Assembly (NCBI GenBank): GCA_913774795.1
Contig: CAJYIL010000423.1
Span: 1-13,297, forward strand
Length of the DNA stretch: 13,297 nucleotides
Reading direction: 5' to 3'
From: Pseudobdellovibrionaceae bacterium
GTDB taxonomy: Bacteria; Bdellovibrionota; Bdellovibrionia; Bdellovibrionales; JAMPXM01
A model generated the notes under the pieces. The model saw only the letters and a program-made list of their open reading frames with translations. It had not been told where the DNA came from and ran no database searches. Made by a program: the position numbers and the translations under genes. Within the stretch, counting starts at the first letter, position 1. The number at the start of each line of letters is the position of its first letter. Positions 7,082 through 13,297 of the stretch are shown piece after piece.

Positions 7082-8581
7082 TCAATCGTCTTTGTCTTCG
7101 CTAAGGGCGCCCCACGAACCGCCACCGGCGCCGTGAAGACGAATCTCATCGCCAGACGCGAGTTCGACAAAGCCTTCGAGCGCGCCGTGCTTTTCTGATT
7201 TGCCACCCGCGCGAACGATTTCGATCTCCGCAGGAGTTCCACTTTTTCCGCCGCTGGCGCCCTCGGCTTTCGCCGACGATCGACCGAGAAGCCAGCGAAG
7301 CTTCGCCGGCTCGCTCACTTTGCAAGCGATGAACTCGGCATCGCCGCCTTTTTTCGAACCTTTTCCGCCCGAACCCTTATGAACTCCATACGCCGTGAAG
7401 ACCAATTGCGGAGTCTCGGATTTTTCAAGAGACGGATGGAACTGCGGGTTCCATGCACCGTACGCGTCTTGCCCCGCATCAGCGGCATCGGCTGCTGCAC
7501 CCGGCGCAGCGGAGAGCATGACGGTGCGGCCGTTTGCGAATTCGATTTGCGCGAGGGCATCCGCGCCCGCCGTGCCGGCGCGTTTTAATTTCGGATTGAT
7601 CTTCGCTAGAGCCGTATGAATGAGTTCGCCGAGAAGCGGGACGACAAGCGTGAGGCCGCGCTCGAGAGAGAGTTGTGATTTCGAAGCAAGCAGTGAATTC
7701 GTCGGAGCGCTGATCTGGAAGTGGCCTAAGACGGCCGACGTCAGCGGCACGTCTTCTTCGAGAAGTGCGAGGACTGACCAAATGCATGTCCCGAGAGTCG
7801 TGAGATCGTTGATGCCGACCTTCGATGATACTTCGGTACCCTTGAAATCAAACTGCACGTGTTTTTCTGAGAGTTCGAGTGTGAGTTTGATTTGCTCGTT
7901 CGAACCGAGGACGCGGCCGGTGACGATGGCTGTTCCAAGTGGAAGCCGTGCTAACGCAGTTTCGAACGCAGCGCTGGAATCTTCGAGATAGTTTTTGAAA
8001 GTGAGGGCGTCGAACGTCGTGCCAGGCGCTTTCGCGAGAGCTTCGAAACGCCGAGCGGCTTCAAAGAGCATCGCAGCCGCGGCTTCGACCCTCTGTGCGA
8101 GATCGGGGGCGGCCATCGGATGCATCGACATGGCGGTCAGGATATCGCGGTTTAAGACACGCTTTGATGCGATCGGCATCGGAGGCACGCGAACACCCTC
8201 GTTATCGACTTTGCCATCGGCGCTAAGTCGTCGCGAAGTTTCAAAACGTGCGGCGATCAAGAGATCGCCGTCAGGGAGCGAAGCCGCCGTGACGCACGTA
8301 AATGTCGAGAGCGAAAACGAACCTGACGACGGATCGTTCACGAGGGCGAGATCGCCACTTTTGAGTCTCAGGAACTGTTGGCAGGTCAGAGCCGCTTGCG
8401 GAAGGGTCGCGAGATCTGGAGGAGCCGTCGGATGGACATGCAAAACGCTCGAATCTGCGGCTTGCACGATTGCGCAGGCGTAACCGGCATCAGTGAGATC
8501 GCGAAGCACGTGATCGAACGCCGACTGGATGAACGTCGAACGAGCGCTTGAGAAATTCCATTTCTGGGCACGTCTCGACAT
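7082..8581 (-). CDS. Divergent hydantoinase B/oxoprolinase-like protein (HyuB-like), signature motifs altered
   Basis: The 499-residue protein follows the HyuB layout, with landmarks in the family order: SGDLALVNDPSSGS (75-88) for the family GDvfilNDPyhGGtH, NEGVRVPPMPI (127-137) for the 'EGlriPPvkl' segment, FDFKGTEVSSKVGIN (244-258) for 'DFtGTspq..gniN', GSGGKGSKKGGDAEF (403-417) for the 'sGGaGkyRGG' segment, and a final HGAGGGSWGAL (483-493) for the terminal 'PGGGGyG'. In working members HyuB partners HyuA in ATP-dependent opening of hydantoin or 5-oxoproline rings, or in acetone/acetophenone carboxylation. Here the normal His-Leu-Pro-Asp after the GG is replaced (SFSLSTFT) and the 'GNvetSQ' segment is absent (KSQLSLERG). 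Catalysis of the classic type is therefore doubtful. The ATG shares one base with the stop of the upstream gene (TAATG) and has AAGGAG (8589-8594) 7 nt before it. The family call is reliable; the function is not known. Confidence 0.78.
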   Translation of the reverse strand: MSRRAQKWNFSSARSTFIQSAFDHVLRDLTDAGYACAIVQAADSSVLHVHPTAPPDLATLPQAALTCQQFLRLKSGDLALVNDPSSGSFSLSTFTCVTAASLPDGDLLIAARFETSRRLSADGKVDNEGVRVPPMPIASKRVLNRDILTAMSMHPMAAPDLAQRVEAAAAMLFEAARRFEALAKAPGTTFDALTFKNYLEDSSAAFETALARLPLGTAIVTGRVLGSNEQIKLTLELSEKHVQFDFKGTEVSSKVGINDLTTLGTCIWSVLALLEEDVPLTSAVLGHFQISAPTNSLLASKSQLSLERGLTLVVPLLGELIHTALAKINPKLKRAGTAGADALAQIEFANGRTVMLSAAPGAAADAADAGQDAYGAWNPQFHPSLEKSETPQLVFTAYGVHKGSGGKGSKKGGDAEFIACKVSEPAKLRWLLGRSSAKAEGASGGKSGTPAEIEIVRAGGKSEKHGALEGFVELASGDEIRLHGAGGGSWGALSEDKDD

Positions 8582-9879
8582 TAGAGGGCTCCTTGAGCGG
8601 CCGCTTCGGCAATCGTGAGGTCTTGCACGGTGAATTTCAAATCCGGACGACGTTTTTGAAGAAGTGGTGCGATCACCTGCGCAAGCGGGCCTGCGAGACG
8701 AATCGCGCTCACTCCCCGAATCGCGAGGTCCATCGCGAGGCGCTCGGTAAAGGCTGATTCGAGATCTTCGGCGATCTCTTTAGCGTCGGCAGCACGACGA
8801 CCTGGCTCGGCGAGGTTTTTTCCCAGAGTGAACAGCGCTTCAAGGATGCGCGCCGATGATTTTGCCTGAATGCGGTCGCTAAAGCCTTCGATGTCGCCAT
8901 TCAGACGATCTCTGACGAACAGGACATCGAGAACCGTGAGTTGATGGGATTTACCGAAAAGCATCGGACCTGGCTCGTAGCCTCGATCAACTCCGCTCCA
9001 CGACGGAAAAGTCCATTGAGAGGCCGTGATTTGCGTCGTGGGCTGAACAGGAAGGAGTGACGTCTGGCCATCGGTGAACGTCAAGAATTCTTCGAGGCCG
9101 AAAAAGTAAGTCGTGCCTTTCGCGAACGCTTTCGCGAGAGCCGCTTCAACTCCTCCGCGGACGACGGCGGCAGATGTCGAAGTCGTCACTCCGTCTGGAG
9201 ACCAGAACTCAAGCTTCCAGCCCTCTGGCAAAACGGCTTTGAGCTTCGAGAGATCTTCCTGGAGAACCGTTTCGGCGAAAGCACTTTCAACCGTGCGACG
9301 AACTCGCGTGAGATCGTCGAAACCTCTCATCGTTGACGAGAGAACAACGTTGAAACCTTTTGCGCGGAAAAAGTCCGCTGCCGCTTGTTCGTGCTTGGGG
9401 AATTTCTCGGAATGGAGAAACGCAATCGCGATCTCTTTGACCTTCAGAAGCTCAAGCTTCGAAACCAGCGCCTCGAGTTCGGTGACGTCGAGTGCTTTTT
9501 CGATCGTACCGTCGGCGCGCACGCGCTCGTCGATCCCAAAGATTTTTTCGGGCGATGTCGGAAACCATTCGCGCTGAGCGCGGAGAGCGGGAATTCCGGT
9601 TGGAGTGGCGTGACCGAAGCGCGCCCACGTCTCGAATCCAGTGGTGACAAGCAAGGCAGGCTCAGTGCCTTGCTTGCGCGCGACCGACATTTCGGCGCGC
9701 GAAGTCGCGATGACCACCGTGCCGGGCTCGGAAGCCTCAAGTTTGAGCAAAGTCTCTTTGAGGCCCTCGGCCAAAGATTTTTTTGGGTGAAACCAACGGG
9801 ATGACACCTGGTTCTTGCCAGCTTTTGCAGAGATCTCTGCAAACGAATCACCCATCCAAATACCAATAGTCGAAGCCAT
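8581..9879 (-). CDS. Short, divergent hydantoinase A/oxoprolinase-like protein (HyuA-like), nucleotide motifs lost
   Basis: The 432-residue protein is much shorter than usual HyuA proteins (around 650-700). Resemblance is seen in order: IGIWMGDSFAEIS (5-17) where the family has 'iGiDvGGTfTD', EPALLVTTGFETWARFG (73-89) for 'alvTTkGFrDvleiGr', EKIFGIDERVRADGTI (111-126), KEIAIAFLHSEKFPKHE (148-164) for 'vaVcllhSy.np.hE', FDDLTRVRRTVESAF (187-201) for the 'yeR..ttvlnAy' region, and YEPGPMLFGKSHQLTVLDVLFV (301-322) for 'aDPGPacYGrgg.pTvTDAnlv'. The phosphate-binding GGT of the acetate-kinase-like fold is gone at the N-terminus (WMGDSF) and at the second site (FFGLEEFLTF, 259-268, for 'fDmGGTstDv'). 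ATP binding is therefore unlikely. It may be a structural partner of the downstream HyuB-like protein. It is divergent from cmk with a 69-nt gap. Confidence 0.75.
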   Translation of the reverse strand: MASTIGIWMGDSFAEISAKAGKNQVSSRWFHPKKSLAEGLKETLLKLEASEPGTVVIATSRAEMSVARKQGTEPALLVTTGFETWARFGHATPTGIPALRAQREWFPTSPEKIFGIDERVRADGTIEKALDVTELEALVSKLELLKVKEIAIAFLHSEKFPKHEQAAADFFRAKGFNVVLSSTMRGFDDLTRVRRTVESAFAETVLQEDLSKLKAVLPEGWKLEFWSPDGVTTSTSAAVVRGGVEAALAKAFAKGTTYFFGLEEFLTFTDGQTSLLPVQPTTQITASQWTFPSWSGVDRGYEPGPMLFGKSHQLTVLDVLFVRDRLNGDIEGFSDRIQAKSSARILEALFTLGKNLAEPGRRAADAKEIAEDLESAFTERLAMDLAIRGVSAIRLAGPLAQVIAPLLQKRRPDLKFTVQDLTIAEAAAQGAL

Positions 9880-9948
9880 GAAGTTTCAGACTTTGCCAAA
9901 GAAACCGGTTGTTGACCAGAGGCAGAAATCGAGGTGTGAATAGTTCCC

Positions 9949-10620
9949 GTGAATTCGCCTTCAAGTTTCATTGTCACAATCGATGGTCCCGCCGCCTCCG
10001 GAAAATCCAGCGTCTCGCGCGAAGTCGCGAAGAAGCTAGGATGGTCATGGGTTTCAACGGGCGCGTTCTATCGTGGCCTTGCCTACATCGCGCACGCAAA
10101 AGGCGCCGATTTGTCGAGCGAAGACTCGGTTGTGAAGATTGCGCAAAGCCCGGATTGGGCGGTTCGCATGACGCCTGAAGAGACGTGCGTCTTCATGGGC
10201 TCACAAGATGTCACCTCGGAAATCGGTAAAGAAGAGGTGGGATCGCTCGCTTCGAAGATTTCGTCGTTCCCGAAGGTTCGCGCCGCTCTCCTGGATGCAC
10301 AGCGCCAGTGCGCGGTTGGCGTCACGGGTCTTGTGGCGGAGGGTCGCGATTGCGGCACTGTCGTTTTCCCAAAGGCCCAAGTGAAGATCTTTTTAACTGC
10401 GCGCGCGGAAGACCGTGCGGCTCGCCGCGCGACCGAACAGGGTCATGATCTCGAACATATCGTTCGTGAGCAGCAAAAGCGCGACGCCCAGGACGCAAAT
10501 CGCAAGGCCGCGCCCCTTCAGGCTCCGGCCGACGCCCACGTCATCGACACGACCGAGCTTTCGTTTATCGAAGTGGTCGAAAAGGTCGAAGATTTCATCG
10601 TGAGTGCCAGGCAAGGCTAA
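9949..10620 (+). CDS. cmk: Cytidylate kinase (CMP/dCMP kinase)
   Basis: Cmk phosphorylates CMP and dCMP to the diphosphates with ATP, in the cytoplasm, recycling pyrimidine nucleotides. At 223 residues it has the normal bacterial length. The P-loop is GPAASGKS (13-20), the CMP-binding segment STGAFYRGLAY (36-46), the EGRDCGTVVFP motif (131-141), and the lid region RAARRATEQG (156-165) plus REQQKRDAQDANRKAAPLQ (173-191). IDTTELS (199-205) closes the core. Small departures from the usual DTGAMYR and EGRDIGT (Ser for Asp, Phe for Met, Cys for Ile) are conservative enough not to doubt function. The start is GTG 9949, with GAGG at 9931-9934 a little far upstream (14 nt). A TTGACC (9912-9917) could be a -35 box in the short divergent gap, but its -10 is unclear. 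It precedes rpsA, a common bacterial arrangement. Confidence 0.95.
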   Translation: MNSPSSFIVTIDGPAASGKSSVSREVAKKLGWSWVSTGAFYRGLAYIAHAKGADLSSEDSVVKIAQSPDWAVRMTPEETCVFMGSQDVTSEIGKEEVGSLASKISSFPKVRAALLDAQRQCAVGVTGLVAEGRDCGTVVFPKAQVKIFLTARAEDRAARRATEQGHDLEHIVREQQKRDAQDANRKAAPLQAPADAHVIDTTELSFIEVVEKVEDFIVSARQG

Positions 10621-10669
10621 ACGTCCTCCCGAAAACCAGATTCCTCACTGGTCTTTGTGATTGGCCACC

Positions 10670-10699
10670 TTGACTTGGCATGGCTAAGTCGCAGATAAC
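10670..10699 (+). promoter_or_regulatory. Candidate promoter for rpsA
   Basis: TTGACT at 10670-10675 (5 of 6 to consensus) is followed after 18 nt by GATAAC at 10694-10699 (4 of 6 to TATAAT). It lies 50 nt after the cmk stop and would start an rpsA message near 10706 with a leader of about 140 nt. A separate promoter is reasonable because S1 is needed in far greater amounts than Cmk. The match is by eye only. Confidence 0.42.
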
Positions 10700-10729
10700 G
10701 GTCCTTCCCTGTAAATGAGCAAAATTCCA

Positions 10730-10751
10730 CAGAGATCTTGGTCGGTCTCTG
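10730..10751 (+). promoter_or_regulatory. Stem-loop in the rpsA leader
   Basis: CAGAGA (10730-10735) is the exact reverse complement of TCTCTG (10746-10751). With an adjoining U-G and C-G pair the RNA stem is 8 bp around the six-base loop TTGGTC (10738-10743). Right behind it is the palindrome GCTTAAGC (10751-10758). No T-run directly follows, so this is not a terminator. S1 is known to repress its own mRNA through a structured leader in E. coli; a similar role here is inference. Confidence 0.42.
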
Positions 10752-10822
10752 CTTAAGCGAGCAGCTATAGGAATCGAGCGAGTTTTTCGTGGGCACGGCC
10801 AGCGGCATGAGTCGCGTGGACC

Positions 10823-10830
10823 AAAGGAGG
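10823..10830 (+). promoter_or_regulatory. Strong but distant Shine-Dalgarno sequence of rpsA
   Basis: AAAGGAGG at 10823-10830 is a near-perfect anti-16S match, but the ATG it must serve is at 10846, leaving a 15-nt A/T-rich spacer (ATTCAAAAACAATTT). Usual spacing is 5-9 nt. No ATG, GTG or TTG lies closer in the right phase, so this site fixes the start at 10846 and argues against the in-frame GTG at 10789, whose product would be translated through the site itself. Confidence 0.65.
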
Positions 10831-10845
10831 ATTCAAAAACAATTT

Positions 10846-12639
10846 ATGGCAGTAACGACCAAACAGACTCTCACGAAGGCGCAAAAACAACGCGCAGACA
10901 TCATGGCTCTCCTCGACGAGGGCGATCAGGGTAAAAAAACAGACGCAGATTTCGGCGGACTGTTCGAAGAATCAGTTAAAGAAAAAGACTTCAAAGTTGG
11001 CGATGTCGTAAACGGCACCGTTGTCGAAGTTCAATCTGACTACGTCCTGGTCGACATCAACTACAAGTCGGAAGGTTTGATTCCAATCAACGAATTCCGC
11101 ATCGTCGACGGCGTGCGCGCTGTTAAGCCTGGCGACCAAGTCGAAGTTTACATCGACCGCGTCGAAAACGAGAACGGCATGGTTGTTCTCTCGAAAGATA
11201 AAGCTGACATGCTCCGCGCATGGAACGATATCTCTCGTGCTGCTGAAAACGAAGAATTGATCGAAGGAACTATCATCGCGAAAGTGAAGGGTGGTCTCTC
11301 GGTCGATATCGGCGTGAAAGCGTTCTTGCCAGGATCGCAGATCGATCTGCGTCCGGTCCGCAACATGGACATCTACATCGGCAAGAAGTACAAATTCAAA
11401 GTCATCAAGTTCAACAAGAAACGCGGCAACATCGTTCTCTCTCGCCGTGCGCTTCTTGAAGAAGAACGCGAGAACCTCCGTTCGCAAACTCTCGATGCAA
11501 TGAAAGAGGGTTCGATCGTCACAGGTATCGTGAAGAACATCACCGACTACGGTGCCTTCATTGACTTGGGCGGTATGGACGGTCTCCTTCACATCACGGA
11601 TATGTCGTGGGGCCGCGTAAAGCACCCTTCGGAAATCCTGAACATCGGCGACGAACTCAAAGTTCAAGTCTTGAAGTACGATACAGAGCGCGAGCGCGTA
11701 TCGCTTGGCTTGAAGCAACTCCAAGCCGATCCTTGGGAAGCGGCGAAATCGCAATTCCCTCCAGGAACAAAACTCTCGGGCAAAATCGTATCGCTTGCTG
11801 ATTACGGTGCGTTCGTTGAGCTCTCGGAAGGCGTTGAAGGTCTCATCCACGTTTCAGAAATGTCGTGGACGAAGCGCGTGAAGCACCCATCGCAAATCGT
11901 GAACGTCGGCGACGAAGTGAACGTCGTTGTTCTCGAAGTTGACGGCGCAAACCGCCGCATCTCGCTTGGCATGAAGCAATTGATGCCGAACCCGTGGGTT
12001 GAGTTGAAAGAGAACTACCCTCCAGGGACAATCATCGAAGGTGAAGTGAAGTCGATCACCGACTTCGGTATCTTCGTCGGTATCGAAGAAGGCATCGATG
12101 GCCTCGTGCACATCTCTGACTTCTCTTGGACGAAGCGCGTGAATCACCCATCTGAAATGTTCGCGAAGGGCCAAAAAGTCCGCGCGGTCGTTCTCGGAGT
12201 CGATATCGAGAACGAACGTTTCTCGCTCGGCCTGAAACAACTCGAAGCAGATCCTTGGGCTCACATCGACGAGAAGTACAAGATCGGCACTCAGCATGAC
12301 GTGAAAGTCACGAAACTCGCTGACTTCGGCGTTTTCGTTGAACTCGAAGCGGATATCGAAGGCTTGATCCACATCTCTGAACTCTCGATGGATCGCATCT
12401 CGAAGCCAGAAGAAGCCGTTAAAGTCGGCGATACTGTGCGCGCAGAGATCATCTCGATCGATAAAGATGCTCGAAAGATCGGCCTCTCGGCGAAGCTCGT
12501 AAAACTCCGCGAATCAAAAGCGGACGTTGAAGACTACGTCAAGAAAGCGACTTCGACTTCGAAGACCACAATGGGCGATCTCTTCGGCGACGCTTTGAAA
12601 GGTCTCGACACGAAAAACACCTCGGGTAAACCAGAGTAA
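10846..12639 (+). CDS. rpsA: 30S ribosomal protein S1
   Basis: S1 sits on the 30S subunit and captures and unfolds mRNA at initiation. From ATG 10846 the protein is 597 residues, slightly longer than the E. coli protein (557), because of a charged N-terminal extension of about 35 residues (rich in Lys/Gln/Asp) before FGGLFEESVKEKDFKVGD. Six S1 (OB-fold) domains can be placed at about 50-117, 136-200, 221-289, 307-376, 393-463 and 479-549. Domains 3-6 carry the RNA-binding signature, for example ITDYGAFIDLGGMDGLLHITDMSW (233-255), and the repeated linker KQLxADPW. Domains 1 and 2 are the divergent type that docks S1 to the ribosome. The tail (about 555-597) is Ser/Thr/Lys-rich and probably flexible. 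It follows cmk by 225 nt, with its own likely promoter and leader, and ends before a strong terminator. Confidence 0.97.
   Translation: MAVTTKQTLTKAQKQRADIMALLDEGDQGKKTDADFGGLFEESVKEKDFKVGDVVNGTVVEVQSDYVLVDINYKSEGLIPINEFRIVDGVRAVKPGDQVEVYIDRVENENGMVVLSKDKADMLRAWNDISRAAENEELIEGTIIAKVKGGLSVDIGVKAFLPGSQIDLRPVRNMDIYIGKKYKFKVIKFNKKRGNIVLSRRALLEEERENLRSQTLDAMKEGSIVTGIVKNITDYGAFIDLGGMDGLLHITDMSWGRVKHPSEILNIGDELKVQVLKYDTERERVSLGLKQLQADPWEAAKSQFPPGTKLSGKIVSLADYGAFVELSEGVEGLIHVSEMSWTKRVKHPSQIVNVGDEVNVVVLEVDGANRRISLGMKQLMPNPWVELKENYPPGTIIEGEVKSITDFGIFVGIEEGIDGLVHISDFSWTKRVNHPSEMFAKGQKVRAVVLGVDIENERFSLGLKQLEADPWAHIDEKYKIGTQHDVKVTKLADFGVFVELEADIEGLIHISELSMDRISKPEEAVKVGDTVRAEIISIDKDARKIGLSAKLVKLRESKADVEDYVKKATSTSKTTMGDLFGDALKGLDTKNTSGKPE
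11866..12152 (+). repeat. rpsA: Near-identical 26-nt direct repeats inside rpsA (11866-11891 and 12127-12152)
   Basis: The two copies match at 25 of 26 positions, including an unbroken run of 17 (starting TGGACGAAGCGCG), and lie 261 nt (87 codons) apart. They encode the WTKRV[K/N]HPS turn in S1 domains 4 and 5. They are part of the protein's internal duplication, not a mobile repeat. Identity at the nucleotide level is higher than the other domain repeats suggest. Confidence 0.8.
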
Positions 12640-12664
12640 TTTCTGAGTCGACCGCTAGGTTTTG

Positions 12665-12694
12665 AAAAGGCGTTCCTTCGGGAGCGCCTTTTTT
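12665..12694 (+). terminator. Intrinsic terminator of rpsA
   Basis: A 12-bp stem, AAAAGGCGTTCC (12665-12676) with GGAGCGCCTTTT (12681-12692), contains one G-T wobble. It is closed by a TTCG tetraloop (12677-12680) of the very stable C(UUCG)G type and runs into a six-T tract (12689-12694). It starts 26 nt after the rpsA stop. This is a classic Rho-independent terminator. The A-run on the left arm gives weak potential in the opposite direction. Confidence 0.95.
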
Positions 12695-12828
12695 ATTGCT
12701 TTTGGCTCGCCTCGGGTGACGTTTCGCGGCTCGCAGATTGTTGGTTTCACAGGGTCGGGCACGCCTTATCGCGTTTGGCCCGGTAGACGGTTACACTTCG
12801 GCTTCACCTTTCACTTACCGAGGGCTCT

Positions 12829-13297
12829 ATGAAGTTCATGGTTATCGCTGCGCTCGCACTGGTTTCTGTTTCGGCTCACGCCATTAATCTCAAATCGTGC
12901 GTCGTCAAAAATACGCCGAAGAATTCTAAGTACACTCACGAGAGAAAAGTTCTTCTCGCAAACGGACGTGGCAACTACGTCCAAGCGGGCGAGATGACGA
13001 ATCTCCGGATGTACCTGGCGTCGGTCGGCGCAAATGCCGACGTTTACGTGAACGATCAGCCTCAGTTCATCTTTAAGGGCGATGTCACAAATGGTGTCTA
13101 CGAGAGCGCTTACGACCGCGGTACGATTCAGTGCACGGCCGGGAAAGATGTTCCGTTCATCTACCAAACGCTGCCAGCAAGAATCACGTTGGGCGCTGGT
13201 GAGATGTCTGGATTAGCGGGCTGCTACGCCGGCGATGCTCAAGCGGCGGCGGCGGACCTTGCGAAAATGACGAATGCGACCGCGAAGTCTATTGATG
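12829..13297 (+). CDS. Exported protein of unknown function, 3' end outside the window
   Basis: From ATG 12829 the frame is open for 156 codons to the right edge, so the protein is incomplete. It starts with a clear Sec signal peptide: MKFMVIAALALVSVSAHA, with an A-x-A cleavage site after residue 18. The mature part begins INLKSCVVKN and contains cysteines at 24, 102 and 132, with the potential for disulfides in the periplasm or outside the cell. It alternates short strands (ADVYVNDQPQFIFKGDV, RGTIQCTAGKDVPFIYQ), suggesting a beta-rich fold, then turns Ala-rich near the edge (DAQAAAADLAKM). I recognise no family. A GAGGG (12820-12824) stands 4 nt before the ATG, a tight but usable site. The rpsA terminator upstream separates it from that operon, so it should have its own promoter within 12695-12828. 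I could not identify a convincing one. Confidence 0.8.
   Translation, partial: MKFMVIAALALVSVSAHAINLKSCVVKNTPKNSKYTHERKVLLANGRGNYVQAGEMTNLRMYLASVGANADVYVNDQPQFIFKGDVTNGVYESAYDRGTIQCTAGKDVPFIYQTLPARITLGAGEMSGLAGCYAGDAQAAAADLAKMTNATAKSID

Noticed and set aside
7106..7132. GGCGCC repeat pair near the end of the HyuB-like gene as a bidirectional terminator
   Set aside because: GGCGCC is self-palindromic, the repeats encode the Gly-rich C-terminus, and no T-run follows on either strand.
9113..9140. Tandem TTTCGCGA words in the HyuA-like gene as an iteron or repeat element
   Set aside because: There are only two copies and they are explained by the encoded Ala-Lys/Phe-rich stretch (AKAFAKG).
10635..10652. 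ACCAG/CTGGT stem after cmk as a terminator
   Set aside because: It is only 5 bp with an 8-nt loop and lacks a proper T-run; transcription of cmk may simply continue into rpsA.
10789..10845. 19-residue GTG-initiated extension of S1
   Set aside because: The extension is translated through the AAAGGAGG site, has no match to S1 N-termini, and the GTG lacks its own ribosome-binding site.
10972..11850. Minus-strand open frame of 292 codons opposite rpsA
   Set aside because: It is antisense to strongly conserved S1 domains; its length is explained by the codon bias of rpsA (few TTA, CTA and TCA codons).

Overview
This is a moderately GC-rich, gene-dense bacterial chromosome segment made mostly of core metabolic and translation genes. 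A six-domain ribosomal protein S1, the cmk-rpsA neighbourhood, signal-peptide and lipobox proteins (diderm-like) and the general character of the proteins suggest a Bdellovibrionota/Oligoflexia-type organism. That placement rests on resemblance recalled from memory, not on a search, and is only moderately secure. No IS element, CRISPR array, tRNA or rRNA was found.

Layout. (1) 1-212, minus strand: the N-terminus of an APC-type amino-acid permease, cut by the window edge and divergent from tatD. (2) 290-4780, plus strand: a TatD-type metal-dependent hydrolase, then a tightly coupled glycolytic cluster gapA-pgk-tpiA-GNAT acetyltransferase. All three junctions of that cluster are 4-nt start/stop overlaps (GTGA, ATGA, GTGA). 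The gapA leader holds two inverted repeats and a possible promoter. (3) 4896-7081, plus strand: a proline-linker lipoprotein of unknown function, an 82-residue four-cysteine zinc-ribbon-like protein, and a medium-form threonine ammonia-lyase with a C-terminal ACT domain. (4) 7082-9879, minus strand: a two-gene operon of short, motif-degenerate relatives of hydantoinase/oxoprolinase subunits A and B. They are coupled by a TAATG junction and converge on ilvA with the two stop codons directly abutting. (5) 9949-12639, plus strand: cmk and rpsA. rpsA has its own structured 225-nt leader, a strong but distant Shine-Dalgarno sequence, and a textbook UUCG-loop terminator. (6) 12829 to the window end, plus strand: an exported protein of unknown function, truncated by the edge.

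How the genes fit together. gapA, pgk and tpiA encode three consecutive steps of lower glycolysis/gluconeogenesis and are probably made in proportion by translational coupling. The acetyltransferase at the end is co-translated with them and may act on these enzymes or related metabolites. cmk and rpsA link pyrimidine nucleotide supply with translation initiation, as in many bacteria.

The least expected content is the hydantoinase-like pair. Both reading frames are intact and carefully coupled, yet the nucleotide-binding and metal-type signature motifs of the parent families are replaced. They look like a retained non-canonical complex, not a working ATP-dependent hydantoinase. No gene-free stretch exceeds 300 bases; the longest are 10621-10845 (rpsA leader) and 12640-12828 (terminator plus upstream region of the last gene).
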